64,000 bases of DNA from Streptomyces sp. R33 (GTDB taxonomy: Bacteria > Actinomycetota > Actinomycetes > Streptomycetales > Streptomycetaceae), in NCBI RefSeq assembly GCF_041200175.1, contig NZ_CP165727.1:6203501-6267500 (forward strand), given 5' to 3'. How positions within the stretch are numbered: position 1 is the first letter of the stretch; the number at the start of each line of letters is the position of its first letter. The notes under the pieces are model-generated. The model was not told the DNA's origin, ran no database searches, and saw only the letters and a list, made by a program, of their open reading frames with translations. Positions 1-8,568 of the stretch are shown here, one piece after another. A program made the position numbers and the translations under genes.

Positions 1-359
1 GCGGCACCGCCAGGGCCAACGGGGGACGTACGTGGGCGGTGCTCGGTCCCATGGCCGAGCTCGGGGACGCATCGTTGGCCGAGCACGACGCGGTGGGACG
101 GCTTGCCGTCCGGCTCAACGTGAGCAAGCTCGTCGCAGTCGGGGGCAGGGAAGCGTCCTGGCTGCAACTGGGCGCATATAACGAGGGTTCGTGGGGTGAG
201 GAGTCGGTGGTCGTGTCCGACGCGCAGGCGGCGATCGACCTGTTGCGCAGTGAACTGCGCCCGGGTGACGTCGTGCTGGTGAAGGCTTCCAGGTCGGTCG
301 GCCTGGAGCGGGTCGCTCTGGCGCTGCTGGCCGGCGGGGGCGAGGTCGCCGACCGATGA
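1..359 (+). CDS. murF: UDP-N-acetylmuramoyl-tripeptide--D-Ala-D-Ala ligase, 3' end only
   Basis: This is the C-terminal part of a Mur ligase, open from the left edge of the window and read in the frame beginning at base 3. The visible 118 residues include GPMAELGDAS and the C-terminal substrate-domain pattern with VKASRSVGLE, typical of MurF, the cytoplasmic ATP-dependent ligase that adds D-Ala-D-Ala to UDP-MurNAc-tripeptide. An ATG at 51 and a GTG at 39 are internal, because the reading frame and homology continue upstream. The stop overlaps the mraY start by 4 bp (ATGA), implying translational coupling. Position directly before mraY matches the dcw order murE-murF-mraY. The family assignment is confident. 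The N-terminal and central ATP-binding domains lie outside the window. Confidence 0.93.
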   Translation, partial: GTARANGGRTWAVLGPMAELGDASLAEHDAVGRLAVRLNVSKLVAVGGREASWLQLGAYNEGSWGEESVVVSDAQAAIDLLRSELRPGDVVLVKASRSVGLERVALALLAGGGEVADR

Positions 360-1426
360 GGCAGATCCTCTTCGCCGGTGTCATCGGCATGTTCCTGACC
401 GTGATCGGCACCCCGCTGCTGATCAAGCTGCTGGCCCGCAAGGGCTACGGCCAGTTCATCCGCGACGACGGCCCGCGCGGCCACGCCGGGAAGAAGGGCA
501 CGCCCACCATGGGCGGTATCTCCTTCATCCTGGCGACGATCATCGCGTACGCCCTGACGAAGGTGATCACGGGCAGTCAGCCCACGTTCTCCGGCGTGCT
601 GGTGCTCTTCCTGATGGCCGGCATGGGCCTCGTCGGCTACCTCGACGACTACATCAAGATCGTCAAGCGCCGCTCGCTCGGTCTGCGGGCCAAGGCCAAG
701 ATGGCCGGCCAGCTGATCGTCGGCATCGCCTTCGCGGTGCTCGCGCTGCAGTTCAAGGACGCCCGCGGCAACGCCCCGGCCTCCACCAAGCTGTCGTTCG
801 TCACGGACTTCGGCTGGTCGATCGGCCCGGTGCTGTTCGTGGTCTGGGCGCTGTTCATGATCCTGGCCATGTCCAACGGCGTGAACCTGACGGACGGTCT
901 GGACGGCCTGGCCACCGGCGCCGCGGTGATGGTCTTCGGTGCCTACACGTTCATCGGCGTCTGGCAGTTCCAGGAGTCGTGCGCCAACGCGCAGACCCTG
1001 ACGAACCCCAACGCCTGCTTCGAGGTACGAGATCCGCTGGACCTCGCGATCGTCGCCTCGGCACTGATGGGCGCCTGTTTCGGCTTCCTGTGGTGGAACA
1101 CCTCGCCCGCCAAGATCTTCATGGGTGACACCGGCTCGCTGGCCCTCGGCGGCGCCCTCGCCGGTCTCGCGATCTGCTCCCGCACGGAGTTCCTGATCGC
1201 CCTCCTCGGCGGCCTCTTCGTCCTCATCACCATGTCGGTCGTCATCCAGGTCGGCTCCTTCAAGCTCACCGGGAAGCGCGTCTTCCGGATGGCCCCGCTG
1301 CAGCACCACTTCGAACTGAAGGGGTGGTCCGAGGTCCTGGTGGTGGTCCGGTTCTGGATCATCCAGGGCATGTGCGTGATCGTGGGTCTCGGACTCTTCT
1401 ACGCGGGATGGGCAGCGGACAAGTGA
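356..1426 (+). CDS. mraY: Phospho-N-acetylmuramoyl-pentapeptide transferase
   Basis: MraY transfers phospho-MurNAc-pentapeptide from UDP to undecaprenyl phosphate on the inner face of the membrane, giving lipid I. The 356-aa product has about ten hydrophobic segments. It contains the family signatures LDDYIKI (Mg-binding aspartates), NLTDGLDGLATG, MGDTGSLALGG and the His motif APLQHHFE near the C-terminus. Length matches the family. The ATG overlaps the murF stop (ATGA), and the 3' end overlaps the start of murD, so murF-mraY-murD form one coupled transcript. A plasmid-like or paralogous origin is unlikely given the intact dcw order. Nothing unusual was seen in the catalytic motifs. Confidence 0.97.
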   Translation: MRQILFAGVIGMFLTVIGTPLLIKLLARKGYGQFIRDDGPRGHAGKKGTPTMGGISFILATIIAYALTKVITGSQPTFSGVLVLFLMAGMGLVGYLDDYIKIVKRRSLGLRAKAKMAGQLIVGIAFAVLALQFKDARGNAPASTKLSFVTDFGWSIGPVLFVVWALFMILAMSNGVNLTDGLDGLATGAAVMVFGAYTFIGVWQFQESCANAQTLTNPNACFEVRDPLDLAIVASALMGACFGFLWWNTSPAKIFMGDTGSLALGGALAGLAICSRTEFLIALLGGLFVLITMSVVIQVGSFKLTGKRVFRMAPLQHHFELKGWSEVLVVVRFWIIQGMCVIVGLGLFYAGWAADK

Positions 1427-2835
1427 CGTCCTGGCAGGGCAAGAACATCACCGTCGCCGGTCTCGGCGTGAGCGGCATCAGCGCCGCCCGCGCCCTGGCC
1501 GGCCTCGGCGCATCGGTGACCGTGGTGGACGGCGGCGACAGCGAGGGCCACCGCGCCCGGGCCGCCGAACTCGGCGAGCTGGGCATCTCCGTACGGCTCG
1601 CGGATGCCGAGACGCTGCCCCAGGGCACCGACCTGGTGGTCACCTCGCCCGGCTGGAAGCCGGACAGCCCACTCTTCGCGGCCGCGGCGGCGGCCGGCGT
1701 GGAGGTCGTCGGCGACGTGGAGATCGCCTGGCAGTTGCGCGGCCCGGACGCGGCCCCGTGGCTGGCGATCACCGGTACGAACGGCAAGACCACCACCACC
1801 CAGATGCTCGCGTCGATCCTGAAGGCCGCGGGCCTGAAGACCGCGGCCGTCGGCAACATCGGCACCCCGATCATCGACGTGGTGCTCGGCGAGGAGAAGT
1901 ACGACGTGCTCGCCGTCGAACTCTCCAGCTACCAGCTGCACTGGGCGCCCTCGCTGCGCGCCCACTCGGCGGCCGTGCTCAACCTGGCCCCCGACCACCT
2001 CGACTGGCACGGCTCGATGGAGGCCTACGCCGCCGACAAGGGCCGCATCTACGAGGGCAACACGGTGGCCTGCGTCTACAACGTCGCCGACCCGGCCACC
2101 GAGGCCCTGGTCGTCGAGGCGGACGTCGAGGAGGGCTGCCGGGCGATCGGTTTCACCCTGGGCGCCCCCGGCCCCTCCATGCTCGGCGTCGTCGACGGCA
2201 TCCTCGTCGACCGCGCCTTCGTCGAGAACCGGCAGAAGAACGCCCAGGAGCTCGCCGAGGTCAAGGACGTCAACCCGCCGGCCCCGCACAACATCGCCAA
2301 CGCGCTCGCCGCGGCGGCCCTGGCCCGCGCCTTCGGCGTCGCGCCGCGCGCGGTCCGCGACGGGCTGCGCAACTTCCGCCCCGACGCGCACCGCGTCGCG
2401 TACGTGGACGAGGTCGCGGGGGTCACGTACATCGACGACTCCAAGGCCACCAACACGCACGCCGCCGAGGCCTCCCTGGCCGCCTTCGAGCCCGTCGTGT
2501 GGATCGCCGGCGGCCTCGCCAAGGGCGCGACCTTCGACGAGCTCGTCCAGAAGTCGGCGAAGCAGCTGCGCGGCGTGGTGCTGATCGGCGCCGACCGGGC
2601 GCTGATCGCCGAGGCGCTGGCGCGACACGCCCCCGAGGTCCCGGTCGTCGACCTCGAGCGGACCGACACTGGGGCGATGCTCGCAGCGGTCCGGGAAGCG
2701 GCCCGGTTCGCAGAGCCCGGCGACACGGTTCTGCTGGCACCGGCCTGTGCCTCGATGGACATGTTCGCGAACTACAACAAGCGCGGGGACGCATTCGCGG
2801 ACGCGGTGCGCGAACTGGCCGCCGAGAGCGCGTAG
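1408..2835 (+). CDS. murD: UDP-N-acetylmuramoylalanine--D-glutamate ligase
   Basis: MurD adds D-glutamate to UDP-MurNAc-L-Ala in the cytoplasm using ATP. The N-terminal Rossmann-like domain has VAGLGVSGISAARAL. The central ATPase domain has the P-loop ITGTNGKTTTTQ, and the later ligase motif YIDDSKATNTHAA is present. The length of about 475 aa fits the family. Two starts are possible: ATG 1408 (inside the mraY end) or GTG 1423, which overlaps the mraY stop as GTGA. I give the longer one, but GTG 1423 is equally plausible on coupling grounds. An 80-bp gap then separates it from ftsW, which has its own strong ribosome-binding site. Confidence 0.95.
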   Translation: MGSGQVTSWQGKNITVAGLGVSGISAARALAGLGASVTVVDGGDSEGHRARAAELGELGISVRLADAETLPQGTDLVVTSPGWKPDSPLFAAAAAAGVEVVGDVEIAWQLRGPDAAPWLAITGTNGKTTTTQMLASILKAAGLKTAAVGNIGTPIIDVVLGEEKYDVLAVELSSYQLHWAPSLRAHSAAVLNLAPDHLDWHGSMEAYAADKGRIYEGNTVACVYNVADPATEALVVEADVEEGCRAIGFTLGAPGPSMLGVVDGILVDRAFVENRQKNAQELAEVKDVNPPAPHNIANALAAAALARAFGVAPRAVRDGLRNFRPDAHRVAYVDEVAGVTYIDDSKATNTHAAEASLAAFEPVVWIAGGLAKGATFDELVQKSAKQLRGVVLIGADRALIAEALARHAPEVPVVDLERTDTGAMLAAVREAARFAEPGDTVLLAPACASMDMFANYNKRGDAFADAVRELAAESA

Positions 2836-2915
2836 GCCCGGCCGGTCCGTTCTCAGGTCGGCGAGTCCTCCCCGACCGGCTGCTCGCCTCGTACGAGTGG
2901 AGGGGAAGGTCACAC

Positions 2916-4328
2916 ATGCCGGCCAAGCAAGTGCTGCCCGGGCGGCGGCCGTCGGCCGTGAAGGCCGTCAAGTCCGTCAAGAACGCGAAGCCCGGGTCCG
3001 CCAGGACGGTCAAGGCGCAGGGCCGCAGGCGTCCGGCGGTGGGGGTGCGGCGGCCCGCCGGGCGCGGGCCGCTGGAGCGGATCCGGCGTACGCAGCGGCA
3101 GTTGCGCAAGGCCTGGGACCGGCCCCTCACCGCGTATTACCTGATTTTCGGCAGCTCGCTGCTCATCACCGTGCTCGGCCTGGTGATGGTCTACTCGGCC
3201 TCGATGATCAAAGCGCTCCAGCTGGGCCTGGGGGACGCGTACTTCTTCAAGAAGCAGTTCCTGGCCGCCCTGATCGGCACCGGGCTGCTGCTGGTCGCCT
3301 CGCGGATGCCGGTCAAACTGCACCGGGCGCTGTCCTATCCCGTGCTCGCAGGAACCTTGTTCCTGATGGTCCTGGTCCAGGTCCCCGGGATAGGGGTGGC
3401 GATCAACGGGAACCAGAATTGGATCTCCCTTGGTGGTCCGTTCATGCTCCAGCCCAGTGAGTTCGGCAAGCTGGCACTGATCCTCTGGGGCGCCGACCTG
3501 CTGTCCCGCAAGGGCGACAAGGAGCTGCTGAGCCAGTGGAAGCACCTGCTGGTGCCGCTGGTCCCGGTGGCCTTCCTGCTGCTCGGGCTGATCATGCTGG
3601 GCGGGGACATGGGCACCGCGATGATCCTCGGGGCCATCCTGTTCGGCCTGCTGTGGCTGGCGGGAGCCCCGACGAGGATGTTCGTCGCGGTGCTGGCGTT
3701 CGCGGGTGTGATCGTCGCACTGCTGATCAAGACCAGCCCGCACCGGATGGACCGGCTCGCCTGCCTCGGCGCGACGGACCCCGGCCGGGGCGACCTGTGC
3801 TGGCAGGCCGTGCACGGGATCTATGCCCTCGCATCCGGCGGATGGTTCGGTTCCGGTTTGGGTGCCAGTGTGGAAAAATGGGGGCAACTGCCCGAAGCCC
3901 ATACCGACTTCATCTTCGCCATCACCGGGGAGGAACTGGGTCTGGCAGGGACGCTGTCGGTACTCGCCCTGTTCGCGGCTCTAGGCTATGCGGGTATCCG
4001 CGTGGCCGGACGCACGGAGGACTCCTTCGTACGGTATGCCGCGGGAGGCGTGACCACCTGGATCACGGCCCAGGCCGTGATCAACATCGGTGCGGTGCTC
4101 GGTCTGCTGCCGATCGCCGGAGTCCCGCTCCCGCTGTTCTCGTACGGGGGGTCCGCGCTGCTGCCGACGATGTTCGCGGTCGGACTGCTCATCGCCTTCG
4201 CGCGGGAGGAGCCGGCGGCGCGCGCGGCGCTCGCGATGCGCCAGCCGAAAACCGGCTGGAAGCGGACCGGGCAGAGATGGAAGTCGATGAGACGGAGCGT
4301 CAAGAGGCGTCCGTCCGGAGAGCGGTGA
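2916..4328 (+). CDS. ftsW: SEDS-family septal peptidoglycan polymerase FtsW
   Basis: FtsW is the integral-membrane SEDS glycosyltransferase that polymerises lipid II at the division septum with its partner class B PBP. The 470-aa product starts with a basic cytoplasmic region of about 75 residues, followed by about ten transmembrane segments. It has the SEDS hallmarks MVYSAS, GNQNWISLG, LQPSEFGKL, the extracellular loop PEAHTDFIFAI and GLLPIAGVPLPLFSYGG. ATG 2916 is preceded by a strong GGAGGGG element about 9 nt away, which fixes the start even though the reading frame is open for more than 1 kb upstream inside murD. It lies six bases before murG. In Streptomyces the dcw FtsW serves mainly sporulation septation (family knowledge). 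Confidence 0.96.
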   Translation: MPAKQVLPGRRPSAVKAVKSVKNAKPGSARTVKAQGRRRPAVGVRRPAGRGPLERIRRTQRQLRKAWDRPLTAYYLIFGSSLLITVLGLVMVYSASMIKALQLGLGDAYFFKKQFLAALIGTGLLLVASRMPVKLHRALSYPVLAGTLFLMVLVQVPGIGVAINGNQNWISLGGPFMLQPSEFGKLALILWGADLLSRKGDKELLSQWKHLLVPLVPVAFLLLGLIMLGGDMGTAMILGAILFGLLWLAGAPTRMFVAVLAFAGVIVALLIKTSPHRMDRLACLGATDPGRGDLCWQAVHGIYALASGGWFGSGLGASVEKWGQLPEAHTDFIFAITGEELGLAGTLSVLALFAALGYAGIRVAGRTEDSFVRYAAGGVTTWITAQAVINIGAVLGLLPIAGVPLPLFSYGGSALLPTMFAVGLLIAFAREEPAARAALAMRQPKTGWKRTGQRWKSMRRSVKRRPSGER

Positions 4329-4334
4329 ATTTCG

Positions 4335-5429
4335 GTGCATGTCGTACTCGCCGGTGGGGGGACCGCCGGCCACATCGAGCCGGCGCTCGCCCTCGCGGAC
4401 GCCCTGCGCAGGCAGGACCCTTCCGTGGGCATCACCGCCCTCGGCACGGAGCGCGGGCTCGAAACCCGCCTCGTGCCCGAGCGCGGCTATGAGCTGGGGC
4501 TGATCCCCGCCGTCCCGCTGCCCCGCAAGCCCACCCCCGAGCTGATCACCGTCCCCGGACGGCTGCGCGGCACGATCAAGGCCGCCGAGGAGATCCTGGA
4601 GCGCACCAAGGCCGACTGCGTCGTCGGCTTCGGCGGCTACGTGGCCCTGCCCGGCTACCTGGCCGCCAAGCGGCTCGGGGTGCCGATCATCGTCCACGAG
4701 GCCAACGCCCGGCCGGGACTGGCCAACAAGATCGGCTCGCGCTACGCGCACGCCGTCGCGGTCTCCACCCCCGACAGCAAGCTGCGCGGTGCCCGCTACG
4801 TGGGCATCCCGCTGCGCCGCAGCATCTCGACCCTGGACCGGGCCGCGGCCCGGCCGGAGGCGCGTGCCGCCTTCGGCCTGGACCCGAACCTGCCGACGCT
4901 GCTCGTCTCCGGCGGCTCGCAGGGCGCCCGCCGCCTCAACGAGACGATCCAGCAGGTCGCTCCGACCCTCCAGCGCTCCGGGATCCAGATCCTGCACGCG
5001 GTCGGCCCGAAGAACGAACTGCCGCGTGTCGACAACATGCCCGGGATGCCGCCGTATGTGCCGGTACCGTACGTGGACCGGATGGATCTCGCGTACGCCG
5101 CCGCCGACATGATGCTGTGCCGAGCGGGCGCGATGACCGTCGCCGAACTCTCCGCCGTCGGGCTGCCCGCCGCGTACGTCCCGCTGCCGATCGGCAACGG
5201 CGAACAGCGGCTCAACGCCCAGCCGGTGGTCAAGGCCGGCGGCGGCCTGCTCGTCGACGACGCGGAGCTGACCCCCGAGTGGGTGCTCAGCCAGGTCCTC
5301 CCGGTGCTCGCCGACCCGCACCGCCTCTACGAGATGTCGCGCGCCGCGGCCGAGTTCGGCCGCCGCGACGCCGACGACCTGCTCGTCGCGATGGTGTACG
5401 AGGCGATCGCCGCCCACAGGAACCGCTAG
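4335..5429 (+). CDS. murG: Lipid II-forming N-acetylglucosaminyltransferase MurG
   Basis: MurG adds GlcNAc from UDP-GlcNAc to lipid I at the cytoplasmic membrane face, producing lipid II. The 364-aa GT-B protein has the N-terminal glycine loop GGGTAGHIEP, VGFGGYVALPGYLAAK, HEANARPGLANK, the second-domain loop SGGSQGARRLNE and the nucleotide-sugar region ending LPIGNGEQRLNAQPVV. The GTG at 4335 places the glycine loop at residues 6-12, as expected. It begins 6 nt after the ftsW stop and is followed 16 nt later by ftsQ. A diverged MurG-like paralogue lies at 21529-22734. This one is the housekeeping copy by context and sequence. Confidence 0.97.
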   Translation: MHVVLAGGGTAGHIEPALALADALRRQDPSVGITALGTERGLETRLVPERGYELGLIPAVPLPRKPTPELITVPGRLRGTIKAAEEILERTKADCVVGFGGYVALPGYLAAKRLGVPIIVHEANARPGLANKIGSRYAHAVAVSTPDSKLRGARYVGIPLRRSISTLDRAAARPEARAAFGLDPNLPTLLVSGGSQGARRLNETIQQVAPTLQRSGIQILHAVGPKNELPRVDNMPGMPPYVPVPYVDRMDLAYAAADMMLCRAGAMTVAELSAVGLPAAYVPLPIGNGEQRLNAQPVVKAGGGLLVDDAELTPEWVLSQVLPVLADPHRLYEMSRAAAEFGRRDADDLLVAMVYEAIAAHRNR

Positions 5430-5445
5430 CGCAGGAGGCACAGGA

Positions 5446-6306
5446 GTGGCCGGAGCGACCACCGCACAGCGCGGCAATCCCGGGTCCGCCCGGAAGGGCA
5501 AGGGCTCCGGTTCTCCCAAACCGCCCAAGCCGCCCAGGTCGTCGGGCCCGTTGAAGGGGGCCGGCCCGCGGGGCCCCGGTCTGCAGCGCCTCGTCCGGCG
5601 CATGCGGCACCGGGGCCCCGTGCTGCTCTGCCTCCTCGCCGCGGTGCTCCTCGTCGGGGGCGGCAGCTGGGTGCTCTACGGCTCCTCCTGGTTCCGGATC
5701 GAGAAGGTGACCGCAAGCGGAACGCAGGTGCTGACCCCCGAGCAGGTGCTGGCCGCCGCGGCCGTACCGGTCGGGGCACCGCTGGCGACCGTGGACACCG
5801 ACGAGATCGCGGACCGGGTCCGCAGCCGGCTGCCCCGCGTCGATTCGGTCGATGTGGTGCGCGCCTGGCCGCACGGAATCGGGCTGAAAGTCACCGAGCG
5901 CAAACCGGTCCTGCTCATCAAAAAAGACGCCAAGTTCGTGGAAGTGGACGCTTCGGGTGTGCGATTCGACACGGTTCCGAAAGCACCCGCGGGCGTTCCG
6001 GTCCTCGAATTGTCCGCGGCACAGTCGCCGAGCGGCCGCCGCTTCGACGGGGAGCGGCTGCTGCACGAGGCGGTGGGCGTCGCCGGAGACCTCCCCGAGG
6101 CGGTCGCCAAGGAGACCGTGCAGGTCAAGGTGGGGTCGTACGACTCGGTCGTACTGGAGTTGACCCGCGGCCGGACCGTGGTGTGGGGCAGCGGCGAGCA
6201 GGGTGAGGCGAAGGGCCGTGCGCTGACCGCCCTGCTGAAAGCGGCGCCCAAGGCTGACCACTTTGACGTGAGCGTCCCCACCGCCCCTGCGGTGTCCGGG
6301 AGTTGA
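5446..6306 (+). CDS. ftsQ: Cell division protein FtsQ (POTRA domain)
   Basis: FtsQ is a bitopic divisome protein that links FtsB/FtsL to the septal machinery. The 286-aa product has a long basic and proline-rich cytoplasmic tail of about 55 residues, then one transmembrane helix (VLLCLLAAVLLVGGGSWVL). An extracellular POTRA domain follows, beginning WFRIEKVTASGTQVL, with LPRVDSVDVVRAWPHGIGLKV and the ensuing FtsQ domain. GTG 5446 is preceded by AGGAGG about 8 nt upstream. It is the last gene before the ftsZ promoter region. A 280-bp gap to ftsZ carries candidate control signals. Confidence 0.94.
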   Translation: MAGATTAQRGNPGSARKGKGSGSPKPPKPPRSSGPLKGAGPRGPGLQRLVRRMRHRGPVLLCLLAAVLLVGGGSWVLYGSSWFRIEKVTASGTQVLTPEQVLAAAAVPVGAPLATVDTDEIADRVRSRLPRVDSVDVVRAWPHGIGLKVTERKPVLLIKKDAKFVEVDASGVRFDTVPKAPAGVPVLELSAAQSPSGRRFDGERLLHEAVGVAGDLPEAVAKETVQVKVGSYDSVVLELTRGRTVVWGSGEQGEAKGRALTALLKAAPKADHFDVSVPTAPAVSGS

Positions 6307-6396
6307 CGTCGGGTCGAACAGCGACGCACCCTGGTTGGCCACCGATACGGGTGATCACATAGGGTGAAAAGAAAAACGGGAGGTTCGGCGTGTTCG

Positions 6397-6426
6397 TTGA
6401 ACACGCGCTACTTGTCGACTTAGTGT
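6397..6426 (+). promoter_or_regulatory. Candidate promoter upstream of ftsZ
   Basis: TTGAAC at 6397-6402 and TAGTGT at 6421-6426 are separated by 18 bp, which fits a housekeeping-type promoter about 160 bp before ftsZ. Streptomyces ftsZ is known to use several promoters, one induced in sporulating aerial hyphae. Which of those this would be cannot be told from sequence. Confidence 0.35.
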
Positions 6427-6462
6427 CCTGTTCGGAAGAGTCCAAGGAACAGGCACATACTT

Positions 6463-6487
6463 AACCCTAAACTTCAGGGTTAGGGTT
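6463..6487. promoter_or_regulatory. Inverted repeat in the ftsZ leader
   Basis: AACCCTAA at 6463-6470 is the inverse of TTAGGGTT at 6480-6487. An alternative pairing is AACCCT (6463-6468) with AGGGTT (6476-6481). The element lies about 100 bp before the ftsZ start and is markedly AT-richer than its surroundings. It could be an operator or an mRNA hairpin. The regulator is unknown. Confidence 0.45.
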
Positions 6488-6586
6488 CGGGTCGGCGCGT
6501 TCGGACCGTCCCACATTTCGGCATCAGTCGTCGCAACGCAGGCCCGCGAGGCGGCGACACGTAACTCGAGGCGAGAGGCCTTCGAC

Positions 6587-7792
6587 GTGGCAGCACCGCA
6601 GAACTACCTCGCAGTCATCAAGGTCATCGGTGTCGGCGGCGGTGGTGTCAATGCCATCAACCGAATGATCGAGGTCGGTCTCAAGGGCGTCGAGTTCATC
6701 GCCATCAACACGGACGCCCAGGCGCTGTTGATGAGCGACGCCGACGTCAAGCTCGACGTCGGCCGTGAACTCACCCGGGGCCTCGGCGCCGGCGCCAACC
6801 CGGCAGTCGGTCGCAAGGCGGCAGAGGACCACCGCGAGGAGATCGAGGAGGTCCTCAAGGGGGCCGACATGGTCTTCGTCACCGCCGGCGAGGGCGGCGG
6901 CACCGGCACCGGCGGTGCACCCGTCGTCGCCAACATCGCGCGCTCGCTCGGCGCCCTGACGATCGGCGTGGTCACCCGGCCGTTCACCTTCGAGGGCCGG
7001 CGCCGCGCGAACCAGGCGGAGGACGGCATCGCCGAGCTCCGCGAAGAGGTCGACACCCTCATCGTCATCCCCAACGACCGGCTGCTGTCCATCTCGGACC
7101 GCCAGGTCTCGGTCCTGGACGCCTTCAAGTCGGCCGACCAGGTCCTGCTCTCGGGTGTCCAGGGCATCACCGACCTCATCACCACCCCGGGTCTGATCAA
7201 CCTCGACTTCGCGGACGTCAAGTCCGTCATGTCCGAGGCCGGCTCGGCCCTCATGGGCATCGGCTCCGCCCGCGGCGACGACCGCGCCGTGGCCGCCGCC
7301 GAGATGGCCATCTCCTCGCCGCTGCTGGAGGCGTCCATCGACGGCGCCCGCGGTGTGCTGCTCTCCATCTCCGGCGGCTCGGACCTCGGCCTCTTCGAGA
7401 TCAACGAGGCCGCGCAGCTGGTCAGCGAGGCCGCCCACCCCGAGGCGAACATCATCTTCGGCGCCGTCATCGACGACGCGCTCGGCGACGAGGTGCGGGT
7501 CACCGTCATCGCCGCCGGCTTCGACGGCGGACAGCCCCCGGCCCGCCGGGACAACGTCATCGGCGCCGCGTCCACCAAGCGCGAGGAGCCGGCCCCGGCG
7601 CCGGTCCGCGCAGCGGAGCCGGTGCGCCCGGCCTTCGGCGGACTGGGCACGGTCACCCCGCGCGAAGACCCCCCGGCTCCGGTCGAGGCGGCTCCGGCCG
7701 AGGCCGCGGCCCCCGCGCCGCAGGTCCCGACGGCCCGGCCGTACCAGGACAGCCCGGCCGAGGAACTGGACGTTCCGGACTTCTTGAAGTGA
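6587..7792 (+). CDS. ftsZ: Cell division GTPase FtsZ
   Basis: FtsZ is the tubulin-like GTPase that assembles the cytokinetic Z-ring, and the ladders of rings in Streptomyces sporulation. The 401-aa product has GVGGGGVNAINRM near the N-terminus, the tubulin signature GGGTGTGG at about residues 103-110, RPFTFEGRRR, and INLDFADVKSVM. These are followed by the T7-loop region, a variable Pro/Ala-rich linker, and a conserved C-terminal peptide ending LDVPDFLK that binds partners such as SepF. GTG 6587 follows GGCGAGAGG. The stop overlaps the next gene (GTGA). The preceding 280-bp gap suggests independent transcriptional control. Confidence 0.98.
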   Translation: MAAPQNYLAVIKVIGVGGGGVNAINRMIEVGLKGVEFIAINTDAQALLMSDADVKLDVGRELTRGLGAGANPAVGRKAAEDHREEIEEVLKGADMVFVTAGEGGGTGTGGAPVVANIARSLGALTIGVVTRPFTFEGRRRANQAEDGIAELREEVDTLIVIPNDRLLSISDRQVSVLDAFKSADQVLLSGVQGITDLITTPGLINLDFADVKSVMSEAGSALMGIGSARGDDRAVAAAEMAISSPLLEASIDGARGVLLSISGGSDLGLFEINEAAQLVSEAAHPEANIIFGAVIDDALGDEVRVTVIAAGFDGGQPPARRDNVIGAASTKREEPAPAPVRAAEPVRPAFGGLGTVTPREDPPAPVEAAPAEAAAPAPQVPTARPYQDSPAEELDVPDFLK

Positions 7793-8568
7793 CGCTGGAC
7801 CAGCACATCGAGAACGGCGCCCACTTCGCCTTCACCGACCGGTGGGGCGGGGTGAGCGCCGTTCCGTACGAGGAGCTCAATCTCGGCGGCGCGGTCGGAG
7901 ACGACCCCACCGCCGTTCTCGCGAACCGGGCGGTCGCGGCCGGGGCCCTGGGCATCGAGCCGGACCACGTGGTCTGGATGAACCAGGTGCACGGCAAGGA
8001 CGTGGCGGTGGTCCCCGGACCCTGGGGCCCCGCCGCCGACGTACCGGCGGTGGACGCGGTGGTGACCGCCCGTCGGGGGCTCGCCCTCGCGGTGCTCACC
8101 GCGGACTGCACCCCGGTCCTGCTGGCCGACCCCGTCGCCGGGGTTGCGGGAGCGGCCCACGCGGGCCGGCCCGGACTGGTCGCCGGGGTCGTGCCCGCCG
8201 CCGTGGAGGCGATGGTCTCCCTCGGAGCCGAGCCGGGGCGGATCATCGCCCGGACCGGACCCGCGATCTGCGGCCGTTGCTACGAGGTGCCGGCCGAGAT
8301 GCGGGACGCGGTGGCCGAGGCGGTACCGGCCGCCTACGGCGAGACGAGTTGGGGAACTCCGTCCGTCGACGTGGTCGCCGGGGTGCACGCCCAGCTCGCG
8401 GAGGCGGGGGTGGTGAACCTGCACCGCTCGCCGGTCTGCACACTGGAGTCGCGGGACCACTTCTCGTACCGCCGCGACCGGGTGACCGGGCGGCTTGCCG
8501 GATATGTCTGGTTGACAGAGCTTTCCCGGGGGGGCGACCCCCGGACCCCCGGGGGAAAAGAAGAATGA
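7789..8568 (+). CDS. pgeF: Peptidoglycan editing factor family protein (YlmD/PgeF, DUF152)
   Basis: The 259-aa product belongs to the multicopper-oxidase-like DUF152 family. Members act on mis-incorporated peptidoglycan precursors (PgeF) or as purine nucleoside phosphorylases (family knowledge). It has the family motifs WMNQVHGKDV, LTADCTPVLLAD and AAHAGRPG, which supply the His-Cys-His metal-binding set, and GPAICGRCYEVP. GTG 7789 overlaps the ftsZ stop by 4 bp, and the stop overlaps ylmE. The C-terminus (RGGDPRTPGGKEE) is a GC-rich, low-complexity extension whose DNA can fold into alternative hairpins just before the ylmE start. Confidence 0.9.
   Translation: MTLDQHIENGAHFAFTDRWGGVSAVPYEELNLGGAVGDDPTAVLANRAVAAGALGIEPDHVVWMNQVHGKDVAVVPGPWGPAADVPAVDAVVTARRGLALAVLTADCTPVLLADPVAGVAGAAHAGRPGLVAGVVPAAVEAMVSLGAEPGRIIARTGPAICGRCYEVPAEMRDAVAEAVPAAYGETSWGTPSVDVVAGVHAQLAEAGVVNLHRSPVCTLESRDHFSYRRDRVTGRLAGYVWLTELSRGGDPRTPGGKEE
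8525..8553 (+). promoter_or_regulatory. Hairpin over the ylmE ribosome-binding region
   Basis: CCCGGGGG (8525-8532) pairs with CCCCCGGG (8546-8553). Alternatively GGGGG (8530-8534) pairs with CCCCC (8538-8542). The purine run that must serve as the ylmE ribosome-binding site (about 8551-8563) overlaps the first stem, so the structure could limit ylmE translation unless ribosomes arrive from pgeF. Confidence 0.35.

Noticed and set aside
1758..2915. N-terminal extension of FtsW from the long upstream open frame
   Set aside because: The frame lies inside murD and encodes Arg/Pro-rich nonsense. ATG 2916 has a strong ribosome-binding site and begins family-like sequence.
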